DNA from: JAUIKM01 sp964445695
Lineage (GTDB): Bacteria > Bacteroidota > Ignavibacteria > Kapaibacteriales > UBA7675
Length of the DNA: 64,000 bases
Direction of reading: 5' to 3'
NCBI GenBank assembly: GCA_964445695.1
Contig: CAYULF010000008.1
Span: forward strand, 1 to 64,000
A program made the translations under genes and the position numbers. The notes under the pieces are model-generated. The model did no database searches. It was not told the origin of the DNA and saw only the letters and a program-made list of their open reading frames with translations. Shown in pieces: positions 8,442 to 16,459 of the stretch. How positions within the stretch are numbered: position 1 is the stretch's first letter; each line of letters starts with the position of its first letter.

Positions 8442-9220
8442 TACGGACTTTTCCCGGCGTCGGCGTTCAATTGGTCGTCGCTCAGCAGTTCGGGGCGGCG
8501 TTCGCGTGTTTTGCGCAGGGCCTGCTGGTCGCGCCAGCGCTCGATGGCGGCGTGGTCCCCGCTTTGCAGCACGTCGGGAACTTTGTGGCCTCGAAACTCG
8601 GCGGGTTTGGTGTAGTGCGGGCAGTCAAGCAGGTCGCTTTGAAACGAGTCCGTCAGCGCGCTTTCGGCGTCGCCCAGGGCGCCCGGCAGCAGCCGCACAA
8701 TGGCGTCGGCCAGCACCAGCGCCGGCAGCTCGCCGCCGGTCAGCACGTAGTTGCCGATGGAAATTTCTTTCGTCACCAGAATGTCGCGGATGCGCTGGTC
8801 GATGCCTTTATAATGTCCCGCCAGAATGATGAGGTTGCGGCGCATCGAAAGAGTGTTGCAGAGCGGCTGGTCGAGCAGCTCGCCGTCGGGCGTCATAAAG
8901 ATAATTTCGTCATAGCTGCGTTCGGCCTGCAGCGCTTCGACGCAGGCGAAGACCGGTTCGCAGCGCAGTATCATGCCGGCGCCGCCGCCAAAGGGCGTGT
9001 CGTCTATCTGGCGGTATTTTTTCAGGCCGTAGTCGCGCAGGTTGTGGACTTCCATCTCAACAATTCCGCCGCGGCCGGCGCGGCCGACGATACTGCTTTC
9101 CAGGACAGGGCGGATGGAGTCGGGCACGGCGGAAATGATGTCGATGCGCATCCACGGCTGCTGCGGATCGCGTTCCGCACCATTCTGCGCTTTCTGTTCT
9201 GTGCTTTGACGTTCGGGCAT
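8441..9220 (-). CDS. trmD: tRNA (guanine37-N1)-methyltransferase TrmD
   Basis: A SPOUT-class enzyme making m1G37, which prevents frameshifting. Trefoil-knot motifs are present: 'TPFGGGAGMILRCEP', 'LAGHYKGIDQRI' and 'SIGNYVLTGGELPALV'. The C-terminal part carries the usual 'PHYTKPAEFRG' and 'VPDVLQSGDHAAIERWR'. The Met at 9220 lies one base after the rimM stop and fits coupled translation (259 residues). The internal Met at 9151 begins the conserved 'MRIDII' start of most family members and would give 236 residues; neither has a strong ribosome-binding site. Further upstream codons overlap rimM and are unlikely. Confidence 0.93.
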   Translation of the reverse strand: MPERQSTEQKAQNGAERDPQQPWMRIDIISAVPDSIRPVLESSIVGRAGRGGIVEMEVHNLRDYGLKKYRQIDDTPFGGGAGMILRCEPVFACVEALQAERSYDEIIFMTPDGELLDQPLCNTLSMRRNLIILAGHYKGIDQRIRDILVTKEISIGNYVLTGGELPALVLADAIVRLLPGALGDAESALTDSFQSDLLDCPHYTKPAEFRGHKVPDVLQSGDHAAIERWRDQQALRKTRERRPELLSDDQLNADAGKSP

Positions 9221-9221
9221 G

Positions 9222-9743
9222 TTATTCGGCCAGGTCCAGCAATCCCGGAATGAGGTTGACATCCACGCGTCGAGCGGTCAGATCGACTTTTTTGATCACG
9301 TCGTCGATGACCGGCAGGGGCAACTCACGACCGTCCATATCCACGGCCCAGACGTTGTTGGCGGGCATGTGCCACACATCGACGATGGGGCCCAGCTCGC
9401 GGCCGTCGGCCATGTCGTACACGCGGCAGCCGATGATTTCATCATCGAACACCGCACTTTTTTTGTCGGGATGCACAAAGTCGTCTTCCTCGGCAAACAC
9501 GCCTTTTTCGCTGAAAACTGCGACGGCTTCGGGGGTGTCGATGCCGCGTACTTTCATGACGGCGCGTTTGCCGCTGCGTTTGCTGTGGACCAGTTCGTAC
9601 GCGTCGGCGAACTCGGCGGAGTAGCCGATTTTCACCGTCGCGCCGTCGCGCAGCGAGTGGAAGTTGTCAATGAGGTCGTCGAGCAGGAAGTCGCCCTTCA
9701 GGCCGCGTGCGCGTTGCACCCGGCCGACATATCTGAGAGCCAT
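9222..9743 (-). CDS. rimM: Ribosome maturation factor RimM
   Basis: A 173-residue protein that binds S19 during 30S head assembly. The N-terminal RimM barrel opens with 'YVGRVQRARGLKGDFLL' and includes 'VMKVRGIDTPEAVAVFSEKGVFAEEDDF'. The PRC-barrel half contains 'EIIGCRVYDMADGRELGPIVDV' and 'ELPLPVIDDVIKKVDL', followed by 'VNLIPGLLDLAE'. The start at 9743 gives the usual family length; the frame continues upstream to 9797 but would overlap the preceding gene. In many bacteria rimM-trmD sit between rpsP and rplS; here they face the opposite way to ffh-rpsP a kilobase away. Confidence 0.92.
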   Translation of the reverse strand: MALRYVGRVQRARGLKGDFLLDDLIDNFHSLRDGATVKIGYSAEFADAYELVHSKRSGKRAVMKVRGIDTPEAVAVFSEKGVFAEEDDFVHPDKKSAVFDDEIIGCRVYDMADGRELGPIVDVWHMPANNVWAVDMDGRELPLPVIDDVIKKVDLTARRVDVNLIPGLLDLAE

Positions 9744-9786
9744 GGTCGCCTGTGCGGGACGGGCGGAACGCCGCTGCGCGGCGCCG

Positions 9787-10323
9787 CTATTGTTCAAAAA
9801 AGGGCGCGAGGGCCTTGTACACCTTTGCGACGGTTTCCAGCGCCTCGTCGTACTTTTTGTACACGTTTTTGGCCTGGTACTCCTGGTTCTGGATTTTGGT
9901 TTTGACGTCGTAGATGTAGGCGTTGACGAAGATCTTCTTGTATTTGACGTTGTAGGTGCCGGTTATCACCTTGTCGGCTTGCAGCATCTCAACGGCGCGC
10001 CACATGTCCGATTCGTACTGCGGGTTGGACGGGTCCAGGTTGAGTCCGGCGAGCGCGAACTCGACCGAGTCGATCGGCACGAGCTGAATTTTACCGGATT
10101 CATTGAGCGGCTGCAACATCGAGTGCAGCGAGTCGGCCAGTGTGTAGCTGGGCGCGGCGTAGTCCAGGCTGCCGTTGTAGTTGCGGAACGGCAGGATGGC
10201 GACGCGTTCGGCGGCCAGGGCCTGAGCGACGCCGGAAAAAGTCAATACGAGCAGAGCCAGGCCGGAAACGAGCAGGCGAGTGCGGCGTGTGGACGCACTC
10301 CGGGGGGATTGTTTCATGTTCAT
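9787..10323 (-). CDS. Exported TolB-N/CsgG-like protein
   Basis: A 178-residue protein with an N-terminal signal peptide (about 1-38, basic then hydrophobic 'LLVSGLALLVLTFSGVAQALA'). The mature part opens with 'ERVAILPFRNYNGSLDYA', the strand-turn signature shared by TolB N-terminal, CsgG-like and FlgO-like periplasmic domains. It continues with 'SMLQPLNESGKIQLVPIDS', 'MLQADKVITGTYNVKYKKIFVNAYIYD' and a helical end 'ALETVAKVYKALAPFFEQ'. Such proteins often assess or support envelope assemblies; the specific role is unknown. It lies between the Hpt gene (38 bases away) and rimM (43 bases), apparently in one operon. Confidence 0.78.
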   Translation of the reverse strand: MNMKQSPRSASTRRTRLLVSGLALLVLTFSGVAQALAAERVAILPFRNYNGSLDYAAPSYTLADSLHSMLQPLNESGKIQLVPIDSVEFALAGLNLDPSNPQYESDMWRAVEMLQADKVITGTYNVKYKKIFVNAYIYDVKTKIQNQEYQAKNVYKKYDEALETVAKVYKALAPFFEQ

Positions 10324-10361
10324 AGTCTGATGAGTACCGTTGTGTCCGTGGACGGGGCGTT

Positions 10362-10664
10362 TCAGGATTGCGTAGCCAGGAAATCGCGCGCCTGCTCAAA
10401 AGCCGACTTGATGTTCTCAATCTGCGAACGGGCGTCGCCCCAACGTTCTTCGTTCGCCATCGCCATCAACTCAATCCCCAATTCCGCTATGTGATTGAGT
10501 TCAAACTGGAAACACGAGCCCTTCAGCGTGTGGCCAAGGCGGTACAGGTCCGTACCGTTGCGCTGCGTCAGCGTGCTTGCAAACTGCGTGTCCAGCTGCT
10601 GCAGCCAGTCGTCGATAAATTCCGGAAGCAGCTCGCGTATGACGGGGTCTTGGGGTAAATGCAT
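10362..10664 (-). CDS. Stand-alone Hpt (histidine phosphotransfer) domain protein
   Basis: A 100-residue single-domain protein. The phospho-accepting His is H45 in 'YRLGHTLKGSC', followed by the helix 'ELNHIAELGIELMAMANEERW' with the small and acidic pattern of the family. It would pass phosphate between receiver domains in a multistep phosphorelay. The frame continues open far upstream, antisense to ffh, but that part is low-complexity shadow sequence; the Met at 10664 fits the domain start. No hybrid kinase is nearby, so the partners lie elsewhere. It is the likely first gene of the run to queC. Confidence 0.85.
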   Translation of the reverse strand: MHLPQDPVIRELLPEFIDDWLQQLDTQFASTLTQRNGTDLYRLGHTLKGSCFQFELNHIAELGIELMAMANEERWGDARSQIENIKSAFEQARDFLATQS

Positions 10665-10832
10665 ATCCACTGGACGTTTGTGTATTAAAGCCGGTCGACA
10701 AAATATTAATATTGGCGTCGGCCCGAAAGAAAAATTGTCCAATGCCGAATTTGCGGTCTTGCCGTTGGAAATGTGCGCGTTAAAACGTAATTTAGCCGTC
10801 TTTTCCTGAGCATTAGCATGCACTAAATCTCT

Positions 10833-12191
10833 ATGTTCGAGAATCTCAGTTCCAAATTGGAAGCCGCGATCAAGCAGATCCGCGGTCAGGCCAAAATCAC
10901 CGAAGAAAACGTCGCCGACGGCTTGCGCGAGGTACGCCGCGCCCTGCTCGATGCCGACGTCAACTACCACGTTGCCAAAAAATTCATCGACGACGTCAAA
11001 GAAAAGGCGGTCGGTCAGGAAGTCAAAGGCAAGATTACGCCGGGACAGCTGATCGTCAAAATCATCCACGATGAACTCGTGGAGTTGATGGGATCGTCGA
11101 AAACGGACATCGCGCGCGCCTCCCAGCCGCCGACCGTCATCATGGTAGCGGGTCTGCAGGGCTCCGGTAAAACGACGTTCTGCGCCAAACTGGCCAAATA
11201 CCTGAAAAATAAAGGTCGCCAGCCGATGCTGGTGGCGGCCGACATTTACCGTCCCGCCGCTATTCAGCAGCTGAAGTTGCTGGCGGAACAGATTAACATC
11301 CCGGTACACTCGGTCGAGAACGAAAAGCCCGTCGCGCTGGCGAAGGGCGCCGTCGACTACGCGCGCCGTTTTGCGCGCGACACGGTGATTATCGATACCG
11401 CCGGTCGTTTGACGATCGACGAAGAGATGATGATCGAGGTGGCGAACATCAAGGAATCCGTCAAACCCGACGAGATCCTGTTTGTCTGCGACGCCATGAC
11501 CGGTCAGGATGCGGTCAACACCGCCAAGGCCTTCAACGAGCGCCTGAGTTTTGACGGCGTCGTGCTGACCAAACTGGACGGCGATACACGCGGCGGTGCG
11601 GCCCTCTCGATTCGCTCCGTCGTCGAAAAACCGATCAAGTTTATCGGGACCGGTGAAAAGATCGACAATCTGGAGCAGTTCTACCCGGACCGGATCGCCT
11701 CGCGTATTCTGGGCATGGGCGACGTGCTGACGCTGGTCGAAAAGGCGCAGCAGCAGTTCGACGAAAAAGAAGCGCTCCAGCTCGAGCAGAAGATTCGCAA
11801 GAACGAGTTTACGCTGCAGGACTTTCTGGAGCAGATTCGCCAGATCAAGAAAATGGGTTCGCTGCGCGACCTGCTGGGCATGCTTCCCGGTATGGACCGC
11901 GCCCTGCGCAACGTCAATGTCGACGAAAAAGCGCTGGTCCGCGTCGAGGCGATGATCCAGTCGATGACGCCGAAGGAGCGTTCCAACGTACGCCTGATCA
12001 ACGGCTCGCGCCGTCGCCGCATTGCGCGCGGGAGCGGCACGACCGTGCAGGACGTCAACCGCCTGTTGAAGCAGTTTGACGACATGCAGAAGATGATGAA
12101 GCGAATGACGAAGGGCAAGGGCGGCAAGCTGGGCATGATGCGCGAAATGCAGCGCAACGCCTCGCAGCAGCGCGGCAAACGCCGCCGTTGA
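10833..12191 (+). CDS. ffh: Signal recognition particle GTPase Ffh
   Basis: A 452-residue SRP54 protein that binds signal sequences of nascent membrane and secreted proteins and hands them to FtsY. The N domain ('MFENLSSKLEAAIKQIRGQ') is followed by the G domain: P-loop GLQGSGKTT at 107-115, 'IIDTAGRLTIDEEMM', 'LTKLDGDTRGGAALS' and 'FIGTGEKIDNLEQF'. The Met-rich M domain carries 'RIARGSGTTVQDVNRLLKQF' and ends in a very basic 'QQRGKRRR'. Family length is normal. It runs on to rpsP (79 bases), an old conserved pairing. Its receptor gene ftsY is at 51.7 kb and secG at 37.0 kb. Confidence 0.97.
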   Translation: MFENLSSKLEAAIKQIRGQAKITEENVADGLREVRRALLDADVNYHVAKKFIDDVKEKAVGQEVKGKITPGQLIVKIIHDELVELMGSSKTDIARASQPPTVIMVAGLQGSGKTTFCAKLAKYLKNKGRQPMLVAADIYRPAAIQQLKLLAEQINIPVHSVENEKPVALAKGAVDYARRFARDTVIIDTAGRLTIDEEMMIEVANIKESVKPDEILFVCDAMTGQDAVNTAKAFNERLSFDGVVLTKLDGDTRGGAALSIRSVVEKPIKFIGTGEKIDNLEQFYPDRIASRILGMGDVLTLVEKAQQQFDEKEALQLEQKIRKNEFTLQDFLEQIRQIKKMGSLRDLLGMLPGMDRALRNVNVDEKALVRVEAMIQSMTPKERSNVRLINGSRRRRIARGSGTTVQDVNRLLKQFDDMQKMMKRMTKGKGGKLGMMREMQRNASQQRGKRRR

Positions 12192-12270
12192 TGCGCCGGT
12201 CCCGCTGTTCACAGAAAACGTAACAATACATTATACAGACTGAATCAGTTCAAACTTCAAGGATAGTCAA

Positions 12271-12741
12271 ATGGTTAAGTTAAGGCTGCGCCGCCGTGGG
12301 CGTAAAAAAGCACCTATTTACGATATCGTAGCTGCGGATAGCCGCAAATCGCGCGACGGCGCTTTCCTGGAAAAACTTGGTCAGTACAATCCGATGACCA
12401 CGCCTTCCACGATTTCCGTCGACGGCGATCGCGCCATTCACTGGCTGGCAACGGGTGCGCAACCCACCGACGTCGTGCGCAAGCTGCTGAGCTACAAAGG
12501 CGTACTGCTGAAGAAATATCTGATGGACAAAGGCAAGTCCGAGGCGGAAGTGGCTGAAGAACTGGCCAAACACGAAGCCGCCGTTGCGGCGCGCCTGGAC
12601 CGCAAAGCCCAGAAAAAAGCAGCCAAAGCGGTTGAAGCTCCGGCTGAAGAAGAAGTGGCTGAAGAGCCCACGGCCGAAGAAGCTGCGGCAGACGCCGACG
12701 CCGAAGGCGGCGAGGAAGCCAAAGCGGAAGCCGAAGGCTGA
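12271..12741 (+). CDS. rpsP: Small ribosomal subunit protein bS16 with a long acidic/Ala tail
   Basis: A 156-residue protein. Residues 1-80 are canonical S16: 'MVKLRLRRRGRKKAPIYDIV', 'RDGAFLEKLGQYNP' and 'GAQPTDVVRKLLSYKGV'. The remaining 75 residues are a low-complexity Glu/Ala/Lys tail, which most bacterial S16 proteins lack but Bacteroidota and Chlorobiota relatives often have. An AAGGATAG ribosome-binding site precedes the ATG. The gene follows ffh, and a hairpin at 12826-12862 ends the unit. Confidence 0.96.
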   Translation: MVKLRLRRRGRKKAPIYDIVAADSRKSRDGAFLEKLGQYNPMTTPSTISVDGDRAIHWLATGAQPTDVVRKLLSYKGVLLKKYLMDKGKSEAEVAEELAKHEAAVAARLDRKAQKKAAKAVEAPAEEEVAEEPTAEEAAADADAEGGEEAKAEAEG

Positions 12742-12825
12742 GTGCCGTCCGGCCGTGAGCCGGCTGTGTGAACTCCGCCCGACCGCGCCGCGGCAGGCCG
12801 GCTGTTCCACACACGAAAACAAGCA

Positions 12826-12862
12826 AAAAGAGGCTGTTTCCCAATGCGGGAAGCGGCCTCTT
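12826..12862 (+). terminator. Hairpin after rpsP
   Basis: AAAGAGGC at 12827 pairs with GCCTCTT ending at 12862, with a second inner stem TTCCC/GGGAA. The downstream T-run is poor, so termination here may be partial. Confidence 0.5.
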
Positions 12863-12954
12863 CGATTATGCGGCATTCCATGTTCCCGGCGCAATCTGCG
12901 CCGCGCCTGTCATTTTCTTTTGTGGAAGCGGGCTTAAATACGTAAAATCGTGGC

Positions 12955-13374
12955 GTGAAAGATCTGCACATCAAAAAGCTGTACTATTCGATTAGCGAGG
13001 TCAGCCGACTGGTCGGCGAGGAGCACTATGTTCTGCGCTATTGGGAAACCGAGTTCGACCAATTGAAGCCACAGAAGAATCGCGCCGGGAATCGAATATA
13101 CACACAGAAAGATATCACGGTTATCAAGGCGATCAAACGCCTGCTGCGCGACAACCGCTACACAATCGACGGCGCCAAGGACATCATGAAAAAACACTTC
13201 GATCCGGCCAGCGGCGAGCTGGTGGGCCTCGAAGATGAGAAGCTGCGAACTGCTCCGGCGGAAGATGCGGTCCTGGAAGATGAGTCGTCGAACAAGGAGA
13301 AAATCGAGTTGACGCGCGGCGAACTACTGGCAATTCGCTCTGATTTGCTGGAGGTTCTGGAAGAGCTGGCCTAG
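12955..13374 (+). CDS. MerR-family transcriptional regulator
   Basis: A 139-residue protein with a GTG start. The N-terminal 75 residues form a MerR winged helix-turn-helix: 'YYSISEVSRLVGEEHYVLRY' then 'WETEFDQLKPQKNRAGNRIYTQKD', followed by 'RLLRDNRYTIDGAKDIM'. The C-terminal part is acidic and lacks an obvious ligand domain or metal-binding Cys. Short MerR proteins of this type ('VLRYWE' plus 'NRAGNR') are conserved across Bacteroidota and neighbours. Family knowledge suggests single-copy housekeeping regulators, but the target is unknown. It follows rpsP by about 210 bases. Confidence 0.9.
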   Translation: MKDLHIKKLYYSISEVSRLVGEEHYVLRYWETEFDQLKPQKNRAGNRIYTQKDITVIKAIKRLLRDNRYTIDGAKDIMKKHFDPASGELVGLEDEKLRTAPAEDAVLEDESSNKEKIELTRGELLAIRSDLLEVLEELA

Positions 13375-13502
13375 CTTCTCCAACTTCGCGACCGTGGTTT
13401 GGTAATAATGTGAAATCATTGCAATTTTAGGGTTTGCGTCGCGCCCGCGGCACGGATTCGGCAATGGCCCAACCTTCATTTATACATCAGCGGAGCATGT
13501 CT

Positions 13503-14495
13503 ATGAGGAAATCGCGAGCGATCCTGCCTGCCCTGCTCGTTTTGTGTCTTGTTGCTGCGTCGGTAACGGCCAACGCTCAAAAACGCAGCTACAAAATCGA
13601 AACGGTCGGCAGTCACGACGACGAAGTCCTGGGAGTGTTCGTCAACGACGGCGACACGCAGTTTGCAACGTGCAGCCTGGACGAAACCATCAAAATCTGG
13701 TCATTGCCTGACGGAAACCTGCTGCACACGCTTACAGGCCACCTGGCCCAGGTCAATCACATCTCCTTTTCCGGCAACGATGAAATGATTGCCAGCGTCA
13801 GCAGCGACAGGACGGTACGCGTCTGGAATGTCGCCAACGGCTCCCAGATGTTTACCATGCGCGGCCACACCGCTGAGGTGATGGGCGTGTATTTCAGCCA
13901 GGACGAAGAAAGTGCCTTTATCGCCAGCGGCAGTTTTGACGGTACCGTCAAACTGTGGGACCGCGAGTTTCAGTCCGAAGTCAAAACGCTGCGCGGCCAC
14001 CTGCTGGGCGTCAACAGCGTGGCGTACAGCTACGACGGCAATTACATTGCCAGCGGCAGCGACGACCACACGGTTCGTATCTGGTCGACCGATTTTGACA
14101 CAAAAGAAGCACTGATGACGCTGCGCGGCCACAACGCCCCGGTGCTTGCAGTGCTCTACAGCTTTGACTCCAAACTGCTCGCTTCCGCCGATCAGGACGG
14201 CGTGATCAAAATCTGGAGCATGCCCACCGGCGAACTGATGCGCAGCATCAACGCCCACGTGGAACTCGTGCAGGACGTGGCTTTTGCAGCCGACAACCGC
14301 ACGCTGGCCAGCGGCAGCCTGGATAAAAATGTCAAACTCTGGGACGTAGTCACCGGAGAAAACCTGATGACCAAAGATGTCGGCGTTGAACTCTGGTCCG
14401 TCGACCTCGTCAGCAATGGAAATATCATCGTCATGGCCTGCGCAGACGGCAGCGTACGCATGATGACGGAAGAAGCCAGCACCGGTGGTCGCTGA
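13503..14495 (+). CDS. Exported WD40 beta-propeller protein
   Basis: A 330-residue protein. The signal peptide is 'MRKSRAILPALLVLCLVAAS' with cleavage likely after 'VTANA'. Seven WD40-type repeats follow, each with a GH...D...W pattern such as 'TLTGHLAQVNHISFSGND', 'TMRGHTAEVMGVYFSQDEE' and 'TLRGHNAPVLAVLYSFDSK', enough for a full propeller. The Met at 13503 is preferred because GGAG at 13492-13495 is well spaced from it; two upstream Mets are less likely. The next gene encodes a CRD-OmpA protein and starts 46 bases later. Together they carry the propeller, regulatory-domain and OmpA parts found in the single T9SS protein PorE of Porphyromonas, which suggests an envelope complex. Confidence 0.9.
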   Translation: MRKSRAILPALLVLCLVAASVTANAQKRSYKIETVGSHDDEVLGVFVNDGDTQFATCSLDETIKIWSLPDGNLLHTLTGHLAQVNHISFSGNDEMIASVSSDRTVRVWNVANGSQMFTMRGHTAEVMGVYFSQDEESAFIASGSFDGTVKLWDREFQSEVKTLRGHLLGVNSVAYSYDGNYIASGSDDHTVRIWSTDFDTKEALMTLRGHNAPVLAVLYSFDSKLLASADQDGVIKIWSMPTGELMRSINAHVELVQDVAFAADNRTLASGSLDKNVKLWDVVTGENLMTKDVGVELWSVDLVSNGNIIVMACADGSVRMMTEEASTGGR

Positions 14496-14541
14496 GTTCA
14501 ATCATTCCGCTTTAACAATCACATTACAGGGAAAACTGAGA

Positions 14542-15249
14542 ATGAAACGAAATATGCTTTTCGCTCTCGCCCTTCTTTTGACGGCGGTAATGGTTGAAGT
14601 TGCGGCAGCGCAATCCACCGTTGTCTCAGTGACGGGCCTCGTGTACGACGAACTCACACGCGAACCGGTCGACGGCGCGGAAGTGATTTTCACCAACGCC
14701 AACGGCGGCAATCCGAACATCTCGGTGTCAAATCGCGGCGGCAATTATCTGGTGACTTCACTGAAGCCGGGACAGACCTACAAGATTCGCATTGAAAAAC
14801 CGAACTACTTCCAGACTGAATTCTCGTTTACGGCGCCGAATACCACGCGCTATGCCGAGATTTCACGCGACTTCCTGATCAAGCCGATGCGCGAAGGCGC
14901 GCGTCTGCCGCTGCCCGTTTCACCTTTTGACCTCAAAAAGTCAAAACTGAAAGTCGGCGCGGACGAGATGCTGAACGATCTGGTCAACGTGCTGCTCATC
15001 AACCCCAACGTCAAGATTGAAGTGCGCTGCTATCCGGACGAAAGCAAGGACGCCGCCGCCAACCGCGATCTGACGACGAAGCGCTGCGAGGCGATTCGCG
15101 ACTACCTGACGAGCAAGGGCATCCAGGCCGGACGCATCAAGATTGCGGCCAACGACAAGATCGATCCGCTCAACCCGCAGCCGGTGCGCAAACGCGCCAA
15201 AGGCAAGCGCTATATCGGCATGACCTATATCGTGGTCAACTCGATCTGA
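14542..15249 (+). CDS. Exported protein with carboxypeptidase-regulatory-like and OmpA-like domains
   Basis: A 235-residue protein. It has a signal peptide ('MKRNMLFALALLLTAVMVEV', cleavage near AAAQ) and a beta-sandwich of the carboxypeptidase-regulatory type (about 28-110: 'VTGLVYDELTREPVDGAEV', then 'GGNYLVTSLKPGQTYKIRIE'). An OmpA-like C-terminal domain follows (about 130-235), with 'NPNVKIEVRCYPDESKD', 'RDLTTKRCEAIRDYLTSKGI' and the terminal 'RYIGMTYIVV'. The Asp and Arg used by the family to hold peptidoglycan appear kept, so it likely bridges outer membrane proteins and the wall. It lies directly downstream of the WD40 gene. The first Met of the longer frame overlaps that gene and is rejected. 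Confidence 0.88.
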   Translation: MKRNMLFALALLLTAVMVEVAAAQSTVVSVTGLVYDELTREPVDGAEVIFTNANGGNPNISVSNRGGNYLVTSLKPGQTYKIRIEKPNYFQTEFSFTAPNTTRYAEISRDFLIKPMREGARLPLPVSPFDLKKSKLKVGADEMLNDLVNVLLINPNVKIEVRCYPDESKDAAANRDLTTKRCEAIRDYLTSKGIQAGRIKIAANDKIDPLNPQPVRKRAKGKRYIGMTYIVVNSI

Positions 15250-15277
15250 TTCTGTTCTGCTTCGCGATAACAAACTC

Positions 15278-15312
15278 AACAGCCGGGTGTTCAACGCCCG
15301 GCTGTTTGTGTT
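15278..15312 (+). terminator. Terminator after the CRD-OmpA gene
   Basis: AACAGCCGGGTG at about 15278 pairs with CGCCCGGCTGTT around the loop TTCAA and is followed by TTGTGTTTT. The stem is almost the same sequence as the terminator after mutS2 at 40489-40516. Confidence 0.85.
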
Positions 15313-15429
15313 TTCAGGGCCGGCGGACGGCCCGGGCATGCGCAGCGCGACACGTTTTTGCGGGCTTGTGCGTTCATGGTCTCAACCCTCCCGGCATTGA
15401 ACTTTTCCACTGATCTAATTCGGACTCAC

Positions 15430-16077
15430 ATGGTTGTTTCTCACTGGACCGGACGCTCGTTGACTGTTGTTTTGTTTGTCTGCGCGTTGACTGCCGGCGC
15501 GTTTGTTTCCGCCTCCGCGGCCGAAGCCGATGACGTGTACGCCGCTTTTCGCAGCAAGTACATCGACGGCGGCAATGCCGTGCTGCAGTTCCAGGACGTC
15601 ACGATGACGGCCCTTTCCGGCGAACTGACGCTGGGCGGCGGCGATCGTTTTCGCCTGGACCTCGGTGCGCGCGCGGTCATCTGCGACGGTAAAACGGTTT
15701 GGAACTACGACTCGCTCGGCAGCAAGGTCGTGATTAACAAATACAAGGGCGGCCGCGGCGTGTTAACTCCGGCGGCGATGTTCACCTTTTTTGCGCAGAA
15801 AGGCGAGCTGGCATTGACGCATTCGACATCGTCGACGGGCGCGCGCATGTACATCATTGAGTGGAACGCGCAGGACCCGGACGACAGTTACGCCTCGCTG
15901 CAGAAGATCGTGCTGCACCTGGACGAATCGACCTTGCAGCCGTTGGAAGTTAACGCTACGGACGGCATCACGCAGTTTCACTGGCGTATCTCGGGCATCC
16001 GCAAACTGGAGCGCGCCGACGACTCATTGTTCAGTTTTACTCCGGGCGAAGGCACGCGTGTGATTGACCTGCGCTGA
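15430..16077 (+). CDS. LolA-like outer-membrane lipoprotein carrier protein
   Basis: A 215-residue exported protein. The signal sequence 'SLTVVLFVCALTAGAFVSAS' is cleaved near 'ASA'. The mature part shows the LolA fold pattern: 'DDVYAAFRSKYIDGGNAVLQF', 'FRLDLGARAVICDGKTVWNY', then 'IVLHLDESTLQPLEV' and a final 'GITQFHWRISGIRKLE'. LolA ferries lipoproteins across the periplasm; distant members bind other lipids, so the exact cargo is uncertain. The start at 15430 is the Met that begins the signal peptide; in-frame Mets upstream are not followed by exported-protein sequence. Confidence 0.82.
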   Translation: MVVSHWTGRSLTVVLFVCALTAGAFVSASAAEADDVYAAFRSKYIDGGNAVLQFQDVTMTALSGELTLGGGDRFRLDLGARAVICDGKTVWNYDSLGSKVVINKYKGGRGVLTPAAMFTFFAQKGELALTHSTSSTGARMYIIEWNAQDPDDSYASLQKIVLHLDESTLQPLEVNATDGITQFHWRISGIRKLERADDSLFSFTPGEGTRVIDLR

Positions 16078-16459
16078 CTTGTCTGTTTAATTATCGGCAG
16101 GGATTCTGCACGAATATTCAGGGCCGCGAACGGAATGGTTTGCGGCTTTTCTGTTTTAAACAGGCTTTAAACTTCTGACTTCAGATTGACTTTTCCCGCC
16201 TTAACCAAATCCATCTTGTTAGTCCTGCAGCTTAAATGCCACGCGGCTCAGCGTGACGAGCCTTTTTGTCCCCGAGTCGTCGAATCCGAATCATCAGATT
16301 CCGCGACAGGTTGACCGGTGTTAAACATAACTGTGGAGCGCTCCGACACAACAGCGTTTTACTTTCATCCCGGTGACAAACAATAGAAGTCAGAAAAGCG
16401 AGCCGGGGCAATTGTTGCCGCGGCGCTGCAATGCGCTTGTCGGCAGTGGTGATGTCTGT
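16078..16459. other. Intergenic stretch between convergent genes with a GACAAACAA-element copy
   Basis: No convincing gene. It holds one clear copy of the dispersed element (GGTGACAAACAA from 16372 on, followed by GCGAGCCGG) and a second degenerate minus-strand one near 16213-16222. Several TTTAAA words occur. Confidence 0.4.
16371..16440 (+). repeat. Dispersed GACAAACAA element, copy upstream of helical-repeat gene A's stop
   Basis: CCCGGTGACAAACAATAG then GAAAAGCGAGCCGGGGC. The lead-in CCCGGTGACAAACAA is identical to the copy at 27601. Confidence 0.55.

Noticed and set aside
10665..12212. A 500-codon open extension of the Hpt frame, antisense to ffh
   Set aside because: It is the mirror of a high-G+C coding gene with a His/Arg/Val-rich shadow composition; the real domain begins at 10664.
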